Below, one piece after another: positions 34,468 through 45,175 of a stretch of DNA of 64,000 nt. The DNA lies in NCBI RefSeq assembly GCF_022539315.1, contig NC_066342.1:17439346-17503345 (forward strand), written 5' to 3'. The notes under the pieces were generated by a model. It saw nothing but the letters and a program-made list of their open reading frames with translations. It was not told the origin of the DNA and made no database searches. A program made the position numbers and the translations under genes. Origin of the DNA: Serinus canaria (lineage: Eukaryota > Chordata > Aves > Passeriformes > Fringillidae). How positions within the stretch are numbered: the first letter of the stretch is position 1; each line of letters opens with the position of its first letter.

Positions 34468-35390
34468 AAGTCAGTTTTAAAATGCTTTAAGAGAGAGATG
34501 AACTGTGGCCTCAGCCTTTGCCTGCGTATCCATCCTGCTAATACCCAAGCACCAGTGAGTACCCTGCCAGTACTCGCATCACTGCTCCTCCTCCCCTCCA
34601 TCCCAATTTAACCTGCAGCACTAAGCACAGTCAATCTACTTAAAGTGTCCTATGTGCTTTGGAGAAGCTTCTGAATGGATTTGCAGTCCAAACATCTGAA
34701 ACTGATACTGATTCAATTACTTGTAATCATCCAAGAGCTGCACAGGCAAGACTTGAGGCAGTTTTGAACTACTGCTTCAGGTTTTTACTCTTCTTCTATT
34801 AAATGGAGGTGTGATTATGTGTTGGCTTTGCAGCTACTGGAAAGAGTTCTTCAACTCATGCTTCAACATGGAGAAAGCAGTGAGATATGTTTTCTGTCCA
34901 GTTTTATGCATCTCTCTCTCTGTGCCTGGAGCACTGCAAGAATCTGTGGGGGCTGAGTTCCCACCTGGCACTTACTCCAGGCCATTGGAGCAGGTTGTGC
35001 AGGACCAGAGAGAACATCTCCATTGCATGGACCAGACCACTACCTGTTGCAATACCCCCTTTATATAGAGAGCAAGTATAGTTTGCAAGGTGCGTGCTGG
35101 ATCACGCTGCATCATTTTACAAAACTCGGGGTTTAGATCAAGCAACAGGAGCTCAGCATCTCAAAAAAAAAAAAAAAAGAGAAAAAATTAAAAGAAAGGA
35201 CACAGAAGTATGAACAGAAGTATGAAGGTTGGAGGCCTGCATCCATGCGTTCTGCAGCAGGGAGTGGTGCTTTGTGAAATACCAGCCTTCCTTGCCTGTA
35301 GGCTCCTATGTGCCCTCTGCTCTTCAGCTCAGTGGTGTTTAATTAGTAGTCAACTTTCTTTGTTTGTTTTTTCCCATTTTTCTTTCCTAG
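34468..35390 (+). other. CTIF: CTIF intron, 923 bp
   Basis: It begins GTAAGT and ends TTTCTTTCCTAG. It joins phase-2 exon ends without disturbing the frame. It contains an A run at about 35163-35178 and no recognised repeat. It is much shorter than the following intron. Confidence 0.85.
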
Positions 35391-35495
35391 TGGTTCAACA
35401 TGGGACTTGCAGCCTGAAAAAATAGATTTCACCCAATTTCATAAGAAGCTGCAAAACACCTCCAAACACCTGTTGCCTCAAAAAGACAGAGAAGG
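35391..35495 (+). CDS. CTIF: CTIF exon (internal, 105 bp)
   Basis: The acceptor CTTTCCTAG and donor GTGAGT bound 105 bases. With the 2 bases carried over from the previous exon they encode STWDLQPEKIDFTQFHKKL and onward to KDREG. The first half matches mammalian CTIF closely (WDLQPEK, DFTQFH). The stretch after it (NTSKHLLPQK) differs at several sites from the mammalian sequence as I recall it. No stop or frame change is present. Confidence 0.9.
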
Positions 35496-35833
35496 GTGAG
35501 TGCTGTGAGTGCAACACTGTGCTGAGAGGGACCGATTTGATTTTTTGTTATAGATGCGTAATGAAATGGTTGGCTCTCACAACTAAGGGGTGAACATTAT
35601 ATGTATGTTAAGAGAAGTTTTGTAGATGTATAGTTATGTTACTGTAATATGTCCTCCCCATCCCCCCCCCCCCCCATTGTTATCACGGGATGGCCTTGGT
35701 AGCTGGGGCATTTAGGAGGGTTGGCTTGTTACTATAGCAATACCTGACCTCCAATCAAGGTAGAAGAAAGTGAACTCCACCACTGGACAGCAAGGAAGGA
35801 GTTGATTGACAGGACTCTAGGAGGGGCTAGAGA

Positions 35834-35840
35834 TATAAAA
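35834..35840 (+). promoter_or_regulatory. TATA box of the sense LTR
   Basis: TATAAAA is followed by a purine-rich GGGGGAGC stretch, about 115 bp ahead of AATAAA. This is the usual U3/R layout. Confidence 0.6.
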
Positions 35841-35953
35841 GGGGGAGCATCCATTTTGAAGACGAGCCATGCATGGCTGGTAGTCACAGGGGGAGCTCCC
35901 AGCGCTGCAATTTTTCCTTATTTAGTCCTTTTGTTGTATTGTTGTTAAGGTTT

Positions 35954-35959
35954 AATAAA
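35954..35959 (+). terminator. Poly(A) signal in the sense LTR
   Basis: A canonical AATAAA in sense orientation, about 460 bp inside the large CTIF intron. It could support premature polyadenylation of CTIF transcripts if recognised. Confidence 0.55.
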
Positions 35960-36019
35960 CCTTTAAAATTTTAAAAGTGAGCGGTTCTTTCTCACAGTTT
36001 TTATTTATACCTCAACATA

Positions 36020-36609
36020 TGTTATACATGAGGTGAAAAATTACTATAGGGGCTGTACACGTGCTGGGAGCCTTAACACGTATCATATGTTAAGGAGGTA
36101 GAAAATGAAGGGGAGCCCAGTCACTGGGGAGACCTCACCTGGCAGCCAATCAGGGGAGAGAATGCCTTTGCGATTGGGCTGCGAGTGACCTCCTCCCCCT
36201 TTGCCAGGGGGACAGACTCCTGGATGCCTGGGAAAAAATGCCCAGGAAATCAGGCTATGGGAGGAGCCTTAGCACATAAAAGCAGTTAACTCCACCACAA
36301 CAGGGGGCATTTTTCCAGCTTGGTCCCCCTCCCCCCTGCCTTTTCCTCCCTGCAGTCCTGCTTCCCTCCCCGCACCTGTCAATCTGCTCTGCTTTGCTGC
36401 TTCCCTGAGGCAGTTCATTGCCACGACAGCTGTTCCACTGGGGAAAGAGTGCTCCACTGTTTCCCCAGTGGAACAGCTGCTGCCTGCACCCAACAGGGTG
36501 CCTTGGGGTCCCAGTGGCAAAGCTGTTCCTGTCTTCTGTTTCTCTCTCCATCTCTCTTTCCCCCCTCTGATCTCTTTTCTATTCCCCTTTGGTTGGAACA
36601 CTTATCTTT
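36020..36609 (+). repeat. LTR split by provirus P3, left part
   Basis: The stretch starts TGTTATACATG, with a promoter-like CACATAAAAGC near 36272. It runs to TCTTT, where P3 begins. It continues on the other side of P3 at 47339, where 'caataaacagttct' supplies the poly(A) signal, ending near 47411 (AAATCTAACA). The ends are tentative, but the continuity across P3 is convincing. Confidence 0.65.
36427..36479. repeat. Perfect 20-bp inverted repeat, 13-nt loop
   Basis: The arms 36427-36446 and 36460-36479 are exact reverse complements, ending AAA and TTT around the loop GAGTGCTCCACTG. It lies downstream of the promoter-like motif of the 36020 LTR, so it would fold in its RNA. Confidence 0.8.
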
Positions 36610-37214
36610 TGTGAAAAACACCAATCTCTTGTTTTTAAAATTCTAAAAGTTTAATAGTAATAAAATTGATATAAAAATAGTAATAAAAATTTGAAAAATT
36701 GTGATTAGGACAATTTGAGACAAAAAAAAAAGAGTTATGGACAGTCCGGATACCTCTTTCTGGGCAAAATAAGCCCAAAAAAGGACACACAGTTAACAGA
36801 GGATTGATCCTTAAAAGCAACAGCCTGTTGCATATTCATACATCTCATACATTATGCATAAATTCCATTCAAACAAAGGATTCTGTCTGGTCAGTGTCAA
36901 CTTCTTCCTCTTAATCCTAATGGCATCTTCAGGGCTGAGCGAGGCGGGAAGAAGTTAGTTTCTTCTGACAAGAGAGCAATAAATTCTTTTTCTCTGAAAG
37001 ATTTAGGTGTCCTGTGGCTGCTATTTCAGTACAAGTCCTATCTTTAAAAAAAGTATCTCACATACATAGTACCTGTTTTAACATTATGTTATAACCTAAA
37101 CTATATTTAACACATTACTTAAGAAAATAATAGAGCATAACTTTCTAACATAACACATATAATATTAATTTTAATATTTGCGAAAAGCCAATCATAAAAT
37201 ACACATTTTTCACA
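36610..37214 (-). repeat. P3 3' LTR
   Basis: It starts TGTGAAAAACACC and ends TTTTTCACA. It is the partner of 46717-47333. Solo relatives are at 13457-14103 and 32341-32950. Confidence 0.9.
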
Positions 37215-37501
37215 ATGTCCCCACTTATTCTTTGTAAATCATTTGGCTTGAGCAATATTTCTTGTCTACTTGCATCTTCTGGACTATGCTGGCAAAATAA
37301 AACAGGGGATTACACAAGGAAGAAATATCAAAACAGTTGTAACACATAAAAGGAAAAATCTCTATTTCTTCTAATACATTACCCCACCAGGTAGGTTTTA
37401 ATATTGTTTCCTAATTTTTGGACTGGTACCTGGGTTATTTTATTTTTTTTCTTTGATTTCTTTTGCTTTTTCTAGAATGACTTTTCTGTGGTCATCAATT
37501 T

Positions 37502-37693
37502 TCAACAATCTGATATATTAAACTTTCCACAAACACCCCCTTCTTTAGCCAATAAATAGTCCAAAGCCAACCTATTCTGATACACTACAGTTTTTGTTTG
37601 GCTTTGCTGGTTCAGTATTAATTCCAATGCCTGAGCAGCTTTATTTGTTATCGTTTCTATAACTGCTTGGAGTCTTGTAATAAAATTCAACAT
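37502..37693 (-). pseudogene. env: P3 env: transmembrane subunit remnant
   Basis: A 63-codon frame has the heptad-like helix ([19 protein letters not shown]) and the conserved [19 protein letters not shown] block, which in retroviral TM proteins contains the immunosuppressive-domain region and a Cys cluster. After CGKFNISDC a stop follows at once, so the Cys pair that would bond the surface subunit is incomplete. No intact fusion protein is possible. Confidence 0.75.
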
Positions 37694-38640
37694 ATCATTT
37701 GGGGTCAGTACAGAGTAAGATTGCTATGCTGTTTTTACCTTTTTGTTTACTAGTTGTTTTTTTACCAAATCCTGAACTGTATCTTTAAGATTAAATGTAA
37801 AACAAATCCATCTCTCTCCGTTTGGACATTCAATTCCAAATCTATTACCACTTTTTCATAAGTTTCTTGCAATCCAATAATTTTGTCCGTTTTGCCTACA
37901 GGTTCTTATTTTGGATGGGTTATAACACTGGCTGTTGACATAGCTGTGTGTAATAAAAGAGGAACTTTGGTTTCTTTCTATGTGATGCTTTCTGTAGCAT
38001 TTGTGACACGATCTTGCTGGTATCCCAAAAGGGAAAAGACAACAAATGAGTGACAGAAACAGGAACAACAGAGGTCCAGTATGGCTTATACTACCACCTC
38101 CCATGCCTGTGAGGCTGCAACCCACAGCAGGCGTATTTGATCTTCTTGGTGGCGAATATAGAGCCCAATCTGGACTTGCCCTCTATTTCCTTGTCACCTT
38201 CTCTTGGCTAATTTCCAGGCAAATTGTTTTTGACACCCCGTAACTGTGGTTTCTTACTGTTCCTCAGGTATCTCCCATTCAACAGGCACTAACAATTCCC
38301 AACCACAAAACAAAGCTCTTTCTTTAACACTTCTTGCAACAAGAGCATAAATTTTGTGAACTACAATACTAATTATTCCCACAATTCAAGCATTTACTTA
38401 TAACCCAGCTGGCATGTCCAGTATTGGGATTAATTATATAAAGTATACAGTATGGCACTGATGGAGATGGTAATTCCCCCTCTCCCCTGTACAATTCACA
38501 GGCTAAGGTCAGAATATAAGAATTCTTTGACCAAAACAGTCCTGATCCTTCTGTCTGAAGTATTTCTCCCCAAGGAGATGTTTTATTCAGGCAGTGCTTG
38601 AAACCAGTGATGTGAGCTTTCCCTTATTTCTTAATTAGGT
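37694..38640 (-). pseudogene. env: P3 env: surface-subunit region, decayed
   Basis: By position, between integrase and the TM remnant, this should be the surface subunit. Only short frames survive, for example 37856-38125. No signal peptide or receptor-binding motif can be named. Confidence 0.4.
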
Positions 38641-38689
38641 ATTATTCTTTGTACATTCCTTGGATCATTTGGGTCTTCCCAAACCATTA

Positions 38690-38850
38690 CCACCCAGTCC
38701 CCGTTTGAAAGTCAATTTGCTATCACCCAGTTTAGGTGTGATAGTCCATTCCTCAGGTTCCTTCACAAGTCCTTTGATTTTGCTGGCATGAATTCACCCT
38801 CTTTCTGTGGTTCGGATTGCTGCTTCAGTAGTACCTGGAAAGGACTTCTT
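38690..38850 (-). pseudogene. pol: P3 pol: integrase C-terminal fragment
   Basis: The minus strand carries the end-of-integrase pattern seen in P4 at 54560-54700 (TTEAAIRTT, then a basic and hydrophobic segment ending LTFKRG), with phase changes between parts. Confidence 0.55.
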
Positions 38851-38989
38851 AATAGTACAGTGAGAAAAGAAAGACAACACTGCATTAACTTTTACCATTA
38901 GCTTTCTTCAAAACTTTCTGGGTTTAGCTAAAAGCTTTCTCCACAACCACCTCTTCTTCTTGTATCCAGCTGTGCTAATAGCTGCAGAG

Positions 38990-39870
38990 GCAAATTCTTC
39001 TTTCTGTGAGCTACAATTAATTAAACAAGAAAGGCCAGGCTGATTTTAATGTGAGATGAATCACATCTATTCCTTTTTACTTTTTGGGCAACATTTAATT
39101 ATTTTAGTCTTACAGACCCATTTTTCAGAACAAAACCTTTTTAGCAACAAACAAATCAAAAAAAACCCCTTACTTACAGCCACAGGCATGGGGACCCTGG
39201 GGGCATGCCTTGGGTCCCTTTTGCCCTCTCTCTCTTTTTCTCTTTCTTTGTCTCTCTTTCTCGACCCACTTGCCAGGGCTGATGCTGCCATCCTCAGCTC
39301 GGGACCCCAATAGCCTGGGAGCCACCCCTGCAGTTCTGCCACTGAGCCAGCCTGCTTCTGCCCAGCAAACCTGTGTAATCTGCTCCCAGCACTGCTCCCG
39401 GGTCACCTTCATGAATCAGTCCCTGCTGCAGCCCCTGACACCCCACCGCTCGTACAGGAGCGGTCAAACACCTCCCAACTTTGACAACCCCAAATTTGGC
39501 GTGCCCAGGTGCTCCTGACATTCTTATTTCCTTAGTTAACTTATCCTCTTTTCCCTTCAAGGAGAGCCCGTTCTGCTAAACCTTTTCTGGACGCCAGTTT
39601 GGCATTGAACAACCTCCTAACAACCATGCGTTAAGACGCTTCCCTGCCCTTCATGCAAAAACTGCATTCACCACTCGTGTTTTCCTCCAGCACCAAGACA
39701 TCATCACTCCAATCACTCTACATTCCAACATCCCAGAGTTTGCTAACCACCTCCCTTTTTCAACTTCTATCTTTCTTCTCTTCTTACTTTCTTTTTTTTT
39801 TTCCTTATCATTTTCTCTTTCCTTTGATTCAAAACACCTCAGACTGTACAAGGTGGACACACAACTAGTT
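38990..39870. other. Unexplained block within P3 pol
   Basis: The block lies where RNase H and integrase should be, yet matches neither. The part 39170-39560 is GC-rich, unlike the AT-rich surroundings, and 39640-39850 is pyrimidine-rich. Overlapping short frames on both strands resemble nothing I know. It may be a recombined segment from another element. Confidence 0.45.
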
Positions 39871-39879
39871 TACTTCCAA

Positions 39880-40440
39880 AAGTAAGCTTGCAACTTTCTT
39901 TTACTAGGATTGCAGTAGCTGTTATAGATACTGGCCAACTGTGGCTTACTGGATCCAACATCTTTGATAAATAAGCTACTAGTCTCTTTACTCCTCCCCA
40001 CTCCTGAACTAAAATGTTGTGAGCTACTCAATTTTCTACATTTCTGTACTAATGAAAAGGGTTTATCTAACAAGGGTAAGCTTAAAGCTGGTACTTAGGC
40101 TAGTTTGAATTTCAACTCTTCTAATTTAACATCATTTTCCTTTGTTAATTTTCTATATAAAAATTTTATTACTTGTGTGTACCCATCAATCCATAATCTG
40201 CAATATTATAATAATCTGAGTAGTTTCCTGATTGCCCTCTTCGAAGAGGGAGGGGGAAGAGATAAAATTCCTTCAATTCTCTCGTGGCTGAGTTTCCAGC
40301 TACTCCTCTTTATTAAATGCCTAAAATCTTTCGTCTCTGGTTCTACAAATTGCAGTTTCCCTCTTGATACCCTTAATCCTTTTCCCCCCAGAAAATTCAA
40401 AAGTTATATAGTAGCTTTTCTAACTTTAACTTTGGTTTCT
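39880..40440 (-). pseudogene. pol: P3 pol: RT thumb and connection
   Basis: The frame 40206-40400 fits the RT thumb (FLGGKGLRVS, then HERIEGILSLPPPSSKRAIR). At 39880-39990 a connection-like segment follows (YLSKMLDPVS, KESCKLTFG). The palm with the YXDD motif is absent between this and 40455, so an internal deletion removed the catalytic core. Confidence 0.65.
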
Positions 40441-40454
40441 CAAAAAAAAGAATA

Positions 40455-40625
40455 GTTTCTATTGGGCTTCTTTACTGGGAGAACAGGGGTATTATGAGGA
40501 GACATACAAAGTTCTAATGTCTCATCTTTTATAAGTTCTTTTATTACTGGCTTCAAACCTCCACATCCTTCTAAAGACATGGGGTACTGACGTACAGGTA
40601 TGGGACAAACTTCTCTCTCAATTGT
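40455..40625 (-). pseudogene. pol: P3 pol: RT N-terminal fragment
   Basis: The minus strand reads CPIPVRQYPMSLEGC and then a segment near LCMSPHNTPVLPVKK, the fingers region of a gamma-type RT. The next domain is deleted. Confidence 0.7.
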
Positions 40626-40859
40626 AACCCTTATGGGGTCGATATTTAATCCTCCCCTATTTCTTTCCCCAGCCCAAACTTCCTTGTTGACTTTTTTTTT
40701 TCCTCTTGGCCTAATTTTAAAACTCTAGCTATCATTTCCCCATCTTCTGTTATAACCCCTCTTACTAATTTCACTTGTAAGTCTCTCCCCAATAAGCTGA
40801 TACCTGCCCCTGGGACCAGTAAGACATCCCCCATCCAAATTTTAGTTTCCCCCCCTCAA

Positions 40860-41045
40860 TTGCCATGTCTTTACTGACTGGCACTGTAAAACTTTCTCCT
40901 TTTGCCCCTGTTACTTTTACAGTATCTTTGCTCACACTATAACCTTTTGGAATATTTAACGGGCAGGCTCTCTCTGCCCGTGTCTACTACAAATTCCAAT
41001 TCTTCTTTTTGGGGACCCACTTTTAAAGTTATCACAGGCTCCAGA
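40860..41045 (-). pseudogene. pro: P3 protease fragment with intact D-T-G
   Basis: ITLKVGPQKEELEFVVDTG is legible on the minus strand, so the aspartic active-site triad of one subunit is kept, unlike in P2 and P4. Flanking frames are interrupted. Confidence 0.7.
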
Positions 41046-41124
41046 TGGTATTTGTCCACTAAAAAATAGAGCCTATGACCTCCCTATTCCTTCTCTGTGC
41101 CCATCTCTTTAAAGATTTTCAGAT

Positions 41125-41200
41125 CTTTCACCTGCTTAGGACAATTTTTCCTATAATGCCCTTTGCCCCTACAGTAAAAGCAGACATTTCTGGAATGCTC
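41125..41200 (-). pseudogene. gag: P3 gag: nucleocapsid zinc knuckle
   Basis: The minus strand reads CFYCRGKGHYRKNCP, a complete C-x2-C-x4-H-x4-C zinc knuckle, which binds genomic RNA during packaging. One knuckle is seen. Confidence 0.8.
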
Positions 41201-41289
41201 CTGAGACTTGGTTTGTATTGGGGTTCTATTATTTTCCTTTTCCCCATCTCTACCACCTTCATATTTTGGAGTAATACCTGTGTGGTTTT

Positions 41290-41611
41290 GATTTTACTGG
41301 AAATTGTTTTCTCGCATGGTGGCTACCATAAGTTTTGCTTTCAGTTTCAAACATAAACTTTCTGATCTTCCTTTAATAAATCATCTAATGATCTATTATG
41401 CCAATCCTCAATATTTTCTAATTCATTTTTTCTTAACTATCTGGCCAAGCATTAGTAACAAAGTTAATCCTTAACAAAGCTTTTCCCACATCAGTTTCAG
41501 GGTCAGTCCCGGAATATTGTTTCATATTTCTCCTAAGTCTGTCTAACCATTTACTTGGAGTCTCTTCTTTCCCCTGCTGTGACTCAAAAGCCTTTGTTGT
41601 AAATGATCAGA
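41290..41611 (-). pseudogene. gag: P3 gag: capsid C-terminal part
   Basis: The minus strand contains KAFESQQGKEETPSKWLDRL, which fits the major homology region of capsid (Q-x3-E ... R-L). Stops interrupt the following bases. Confidence 0.7.
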
Positions 41612-42300
41612 TGGGTAGCCAATTTTATAAAAAAATTTTATAAAAATTTATTAGATCGACAACAAAAATAGAATTGCGAAAAGCCACCACAGCTAAGACA
41701 GCATCAACCCTGGGAGTCGGCGCTGGGTGAACCCTGGATTCATCTGACAGAGTGTCAGCGTCTCCGAGGCGGTTCACACCGATTGCCTCTCGCAGCTGGC
41801 ATATATACCATTTATTCTGCCTGAGGCAGAAATGACAGCAGAATACTGTATGTCCCTTCATATGTATAACTGGGACTATACAGATTCAAACATATACAAA
41901 AGTTAGTCCAGAAGTCCAAATGGCTCAGAGCTTTCCGAGCTTTCCCGGGTAGCTTTCTTTCACATGTAACAGGGATGTCTCCGATTTCGGTGCAATCTTG
42001 TCCAGGTGCTGGCTCTCGTGAGTGTCTGGCATTCCTGGGAAATTGGTGCTTATTGCCCAGGAAAGGTCTCATTCATACATTAACAGACTCGATGCTATCT
42101 GAATGATGTCCGGGAAATATTTGCATAGACTTCGCTAGGCCAGAGCAGTAGAAAACCTGATTTTATCTGGACGATGTCCGGGGAACTGTTTGAATAGAAA
42201 AGAACTCTGCCTTCGCCTTGTGGTAGTCAGAAGCATATGCTGGATCTTTAAAATATTTTATACACCTATATAACATGAATTATCTATATCATATACTACA
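41612..42300 (-). repeat. Solo LTR inside P3 capsid
   Basis: It starts TGGGTAGCC and ends TACTACA. An antisense poly(A) motif is at the left ('aaaaatttattag'). It separates two parts of the P3 capsid reading. No clean target duplication was found, so the ends are approximate. Confidence 0.65.
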
Positions 42301-42621
42301 CCTTGCTAGCATTTTGCCCTCTAGGTGCTGCGTCTCTTATTCATTTGATTATTAAATTACCATAGTTATTCATTTGTTTCCTCCCCTCCTCATTATTTTG
42401 ACCCCACTCAGAAGGTGCAGTTGGCATTTTGTATTCTCCGGGGTGCCCCTGTGGATTATCTTTTTCCCAAGCTTTTATTCCAGCTGCTCTGATTAATTGC
42501 CTCTCTTCCTGAGAAAATATTATTTTCATTATGGATTGCATCTCTTCCTAAGTATAAATGTTTGGACCTAAAAATTGGTCTAATTGTTCAGCTGTGCCCA
42601 TGGGATCCTCCAAAATCCCTT
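42301..42621 (-). pseudogene. gag: P3 gag: capsid middle part
   Basis: Legible segments are TAEQLDQFLGPNIYT and EERQLIRAAGIKAWEKDNP, typical of gamma-type capsid. A stop lies between them. Confidence 0.75.
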
Positions 42622-43303
42622 TGAATTAAATAGGGCAGGAGATCTTTCTCCGTTTTAATGCCTTTATTAAAAGTCATCAGCTCAGGTTGGGACGCCCGAC
42701 GGGTCCGCAGTCACGCCATTGTCGCTTCCAGGAGTGGCTCGGAGTAGAAGGAAAGTGCAGCTTTGTCCACTAGAAGGCAGAGCTGGGGATACTGTCCTCA
42801 CGAGAGCAGTAGGAATATACCCCTTGTTCCACTTTTCAGTTTGACGTCCAGGGTCCAGGGTACTGGCTCTTGCTGAGGTCTTCTCTGGCTGGGGCGAGGG
42901 GCAACAAAGGTTCTCAGCATCTCTGCAGGCTCTGGACCTTTTTCCTCATGCCCAGACATCACCTCGATCTCCTAAGTCTGTGCTGGCTCGTTGCTTTAGG
43001 GGTCTTTTCCTGGGTTTGGTGGGGGGTCCTCTCTTGTTGCATTCTGGGTCTGAGGATATTTTGCATGTCCTCCGATGTCCCCTCCTTTCACTGTCCAAGA
43101 AGGGCCATCCACCTGGCCGCAGGCAGGGTGGTGCTTGACAAAAAGGGGAATTCTCAACAATAGAGAGTTAACGACCGACTCTTAACAGGTGATTACAACA
43201 TGAAGTTAACAAAGAACTCTGCCAGCAGCTAGCTCCCAGCTCAACTTGTAACTCTGCAACCTTTAAAAAAAAAATGGGTAAACCCTTTATTTTACTCATA
43301 ACA
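42622..43303 (-). repeat. Solo LTR of the P1 family, target duplication CCTT
   Basis: It starts TGAATTAAATAGGG and ends TCATAACA. CCTT is at 42618-42621 and 43304-43307. It is homologous to the P1 LTRs but clearly diverged. Capsid sequence continues across the insertion. Confidence 0.9.
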
Positions 43304-44152
43304 CCTTAGATTTATTTCTTAAAACTTCTGATCTCAGAAGAAGTCAAAGGGGCATTTACAAACTCTGTTCCACCCCCTCCTATGGGAACTTCTCTTAACG
43401 GAAATAAACCAATCCATTCATCTAACTCTTTTCCTTTTTTATCTTCTATAGCCTTTCTCCGGTGTTTTGAGAAAGAATTTGGAGAAGGCTGCCTTTTAAC
43501 TGATCTCCTAGTGTTGATAAGGTGCTTCCTCTAGAAAGAGAGAGTTTCCCTGAACAGCCGGAGCTGTGGTTACCAAGGGATTGGAGCTCAGGGCAGGATG
43601 GTGCATGAAGGGAGGATATCCCACCGAGGCTCGGTCCTTCAAGTGTGGGATGTAGGCATGGTCTGTGGCCGGAACCGCTGGAGGAGGGATCATTTCCAGG
43701 GTATACCAGACAGGAGCGCGGACGGCCTGCACGTTTTTAATGGCAGTTGAGTCGGCGGCTCCCAGCGGCGGCAAAGCAGCAGCGACGGTGCCCAACGCAG
43801 CTGGTACAGGCAGGGCAACCAGGGATTGGGCAGTGGGGGAAGCAGTCGGGGATGGGACAGCTGGGACCGACGGGACCACTGGTGCAGTGGTCATAGACCA
43901 TGCAGCAGGAGGGAACCCAGGCATGGCTGTTAGGGCCGCCGCGGACAAGGCGGCCGGGACCGGGGCAGACAAATTCACTGGTGGGGCCAGGGCTGGGGTT
44001 TGGGCAGGGGCCGGCAGAGCTGAAGTGGACAGTGAGTCGGGACCCGGGACAGGCGTCTCGGCTGCGAACGGTGGGGACAAGACCTGCAAATGATCCCACT
44101 CTTTTTCTGTTTTTTCCTCTTGTTCCCCTCCCTTTCCTTTTCCCTTTTTCAT
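43304..44152 (-). pseudogene. gag: P3 gag: spacer and capsid start
   Basis: The frame 43508-44152 begins with a Lys/Glu-rich segment and becomes Pro/Ala/Ser-rich (PALAPPVNLSAPVPAAL), as in the linker between matrix and capsid. The part 43304-43500 reads GLFPLREVPIGGG, a capsid start. A recognisable matrix domain is not attached upstream. The overlapping GC-rich plus-strand frames are shadows of this. Confidence 0.7.
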
Positions 44153-44199
44153 TTCTTGTTTTGTCTTGGGGGTTTCTTACACTTTAAAGATTTTTATTC

Positions 44200-45175
44200 T
44201 CCTAAAATCTCCTGTCCAACATATGACATATTCTCTTTCTTTTGGATTAAACAGGTTTTTTTTACAAATAAATCCAGAGCCTTACAAATCTAAACTTCTG
44301 CTTGGATACTTTGAAATGGTCAATGAGCTAACTCATGACCTCCTAATGTTGTTTTTTTCATCACCTTTTTATTTATCCTTTGGCAAATTATACATTTTTC
44401 AGTTACTTGCTTTGCTACTCCAAAAATCCCAATGCACCCATAGTTCCTTAAAAAAATGATCACACAAAGCCTGAGTACCCCAGTGGGTTTTCTGATGCAT
44501 GTCTTCTAATATTTCCCTAGTAAGCATTTTATGAAGTAATTTTCTTCCATCAGGAAGTTTTCATTTCCCTGATTTATCTTCTTCACCTCCTATCTTGTTT
44601 AATTATTTTTTCTTTGCTTCACTAAACTTTGGAATTTCCAATTTTTTCTCATTTGGAGTTAATATTAACTCTTTCAGCCTCATTTTTTGCTGCATCTTTA
44701 GCTTCCTGATCTGCCAAATTATTTCCTCTTATTTTTGGGGTCTTTACCTTTTGGTGTCCCTTAATATGTACTATAGCTATCTCTTTTAGATAATTTTAAT
44801 GCCTCTAAAACCTCTAAAATAAGTTTCTCATGTACTAATCTTTTTCCTCTTGAATTAAATAATCTTTGCCCTTTTTAATTCTTCTTTTAAAGTATGTACT
44901 ACTCTAAAGGCATACCTTGAATCAGTATATATATTTCCTTTCTCTTGTGTTAGATATTCTAGTGCTCTTTTTAAAGTATTTATAATTCATAAGTTTGAGC
45001 TTACTAGTTTAAGGTTCATTTCCCTTTTTCCATAGTTTGCATGTTTTTCCCATCTACTACTGCATACCCTGTACTTTTTTTTCTTTTGCAAGGAGTTGTA
45101 TTTTTGTTAGCTAACATAACCCCCAAAGTGCTATCTTGCGGTATCTCTGCTAGTGTGCTTTTATTCCCCCTTTTT
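44200..45175 (-). pseudogene. pol: Displaced RNase H and integrase N-terminus in P3
   Basis: The minus strand reads TGYAVVDGKNMQ, TDSRYAFRVVHTLKEEL and IVHIKGHQKVKTP (RNase H), then HQKTHWGTQALC (integrase zinc-binding region). Stops and shifts are frequent. It lies 5' of gag in the provirus direction, which is the wrong order. Confidence 0.7.

Larger units (their letters stand above)
35546..35996 (+). repeat. Sense LTR 51 bp after the CTIF donor
   Basis: It starts TGTTATAG and ends TTTCTCACA. A TATA box (TATAAAA, 35834-35840) and a poly(A) signal (AATAAA, 35954-35959) are correctly spaced on the plus strand, the same strand as CTIF. A run of C lies at about 35661-35674. The flanking T runs make a target duplication uncertain. 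Confidence 0.75.

Noticed and set aside
43665..44187. GC-rich plus-strand frames (142 and 95 codons)
   Set aside because: They mirror the Pro/Ala-rich gag spacer on the minus strand, whose codon pattern fits Gag.
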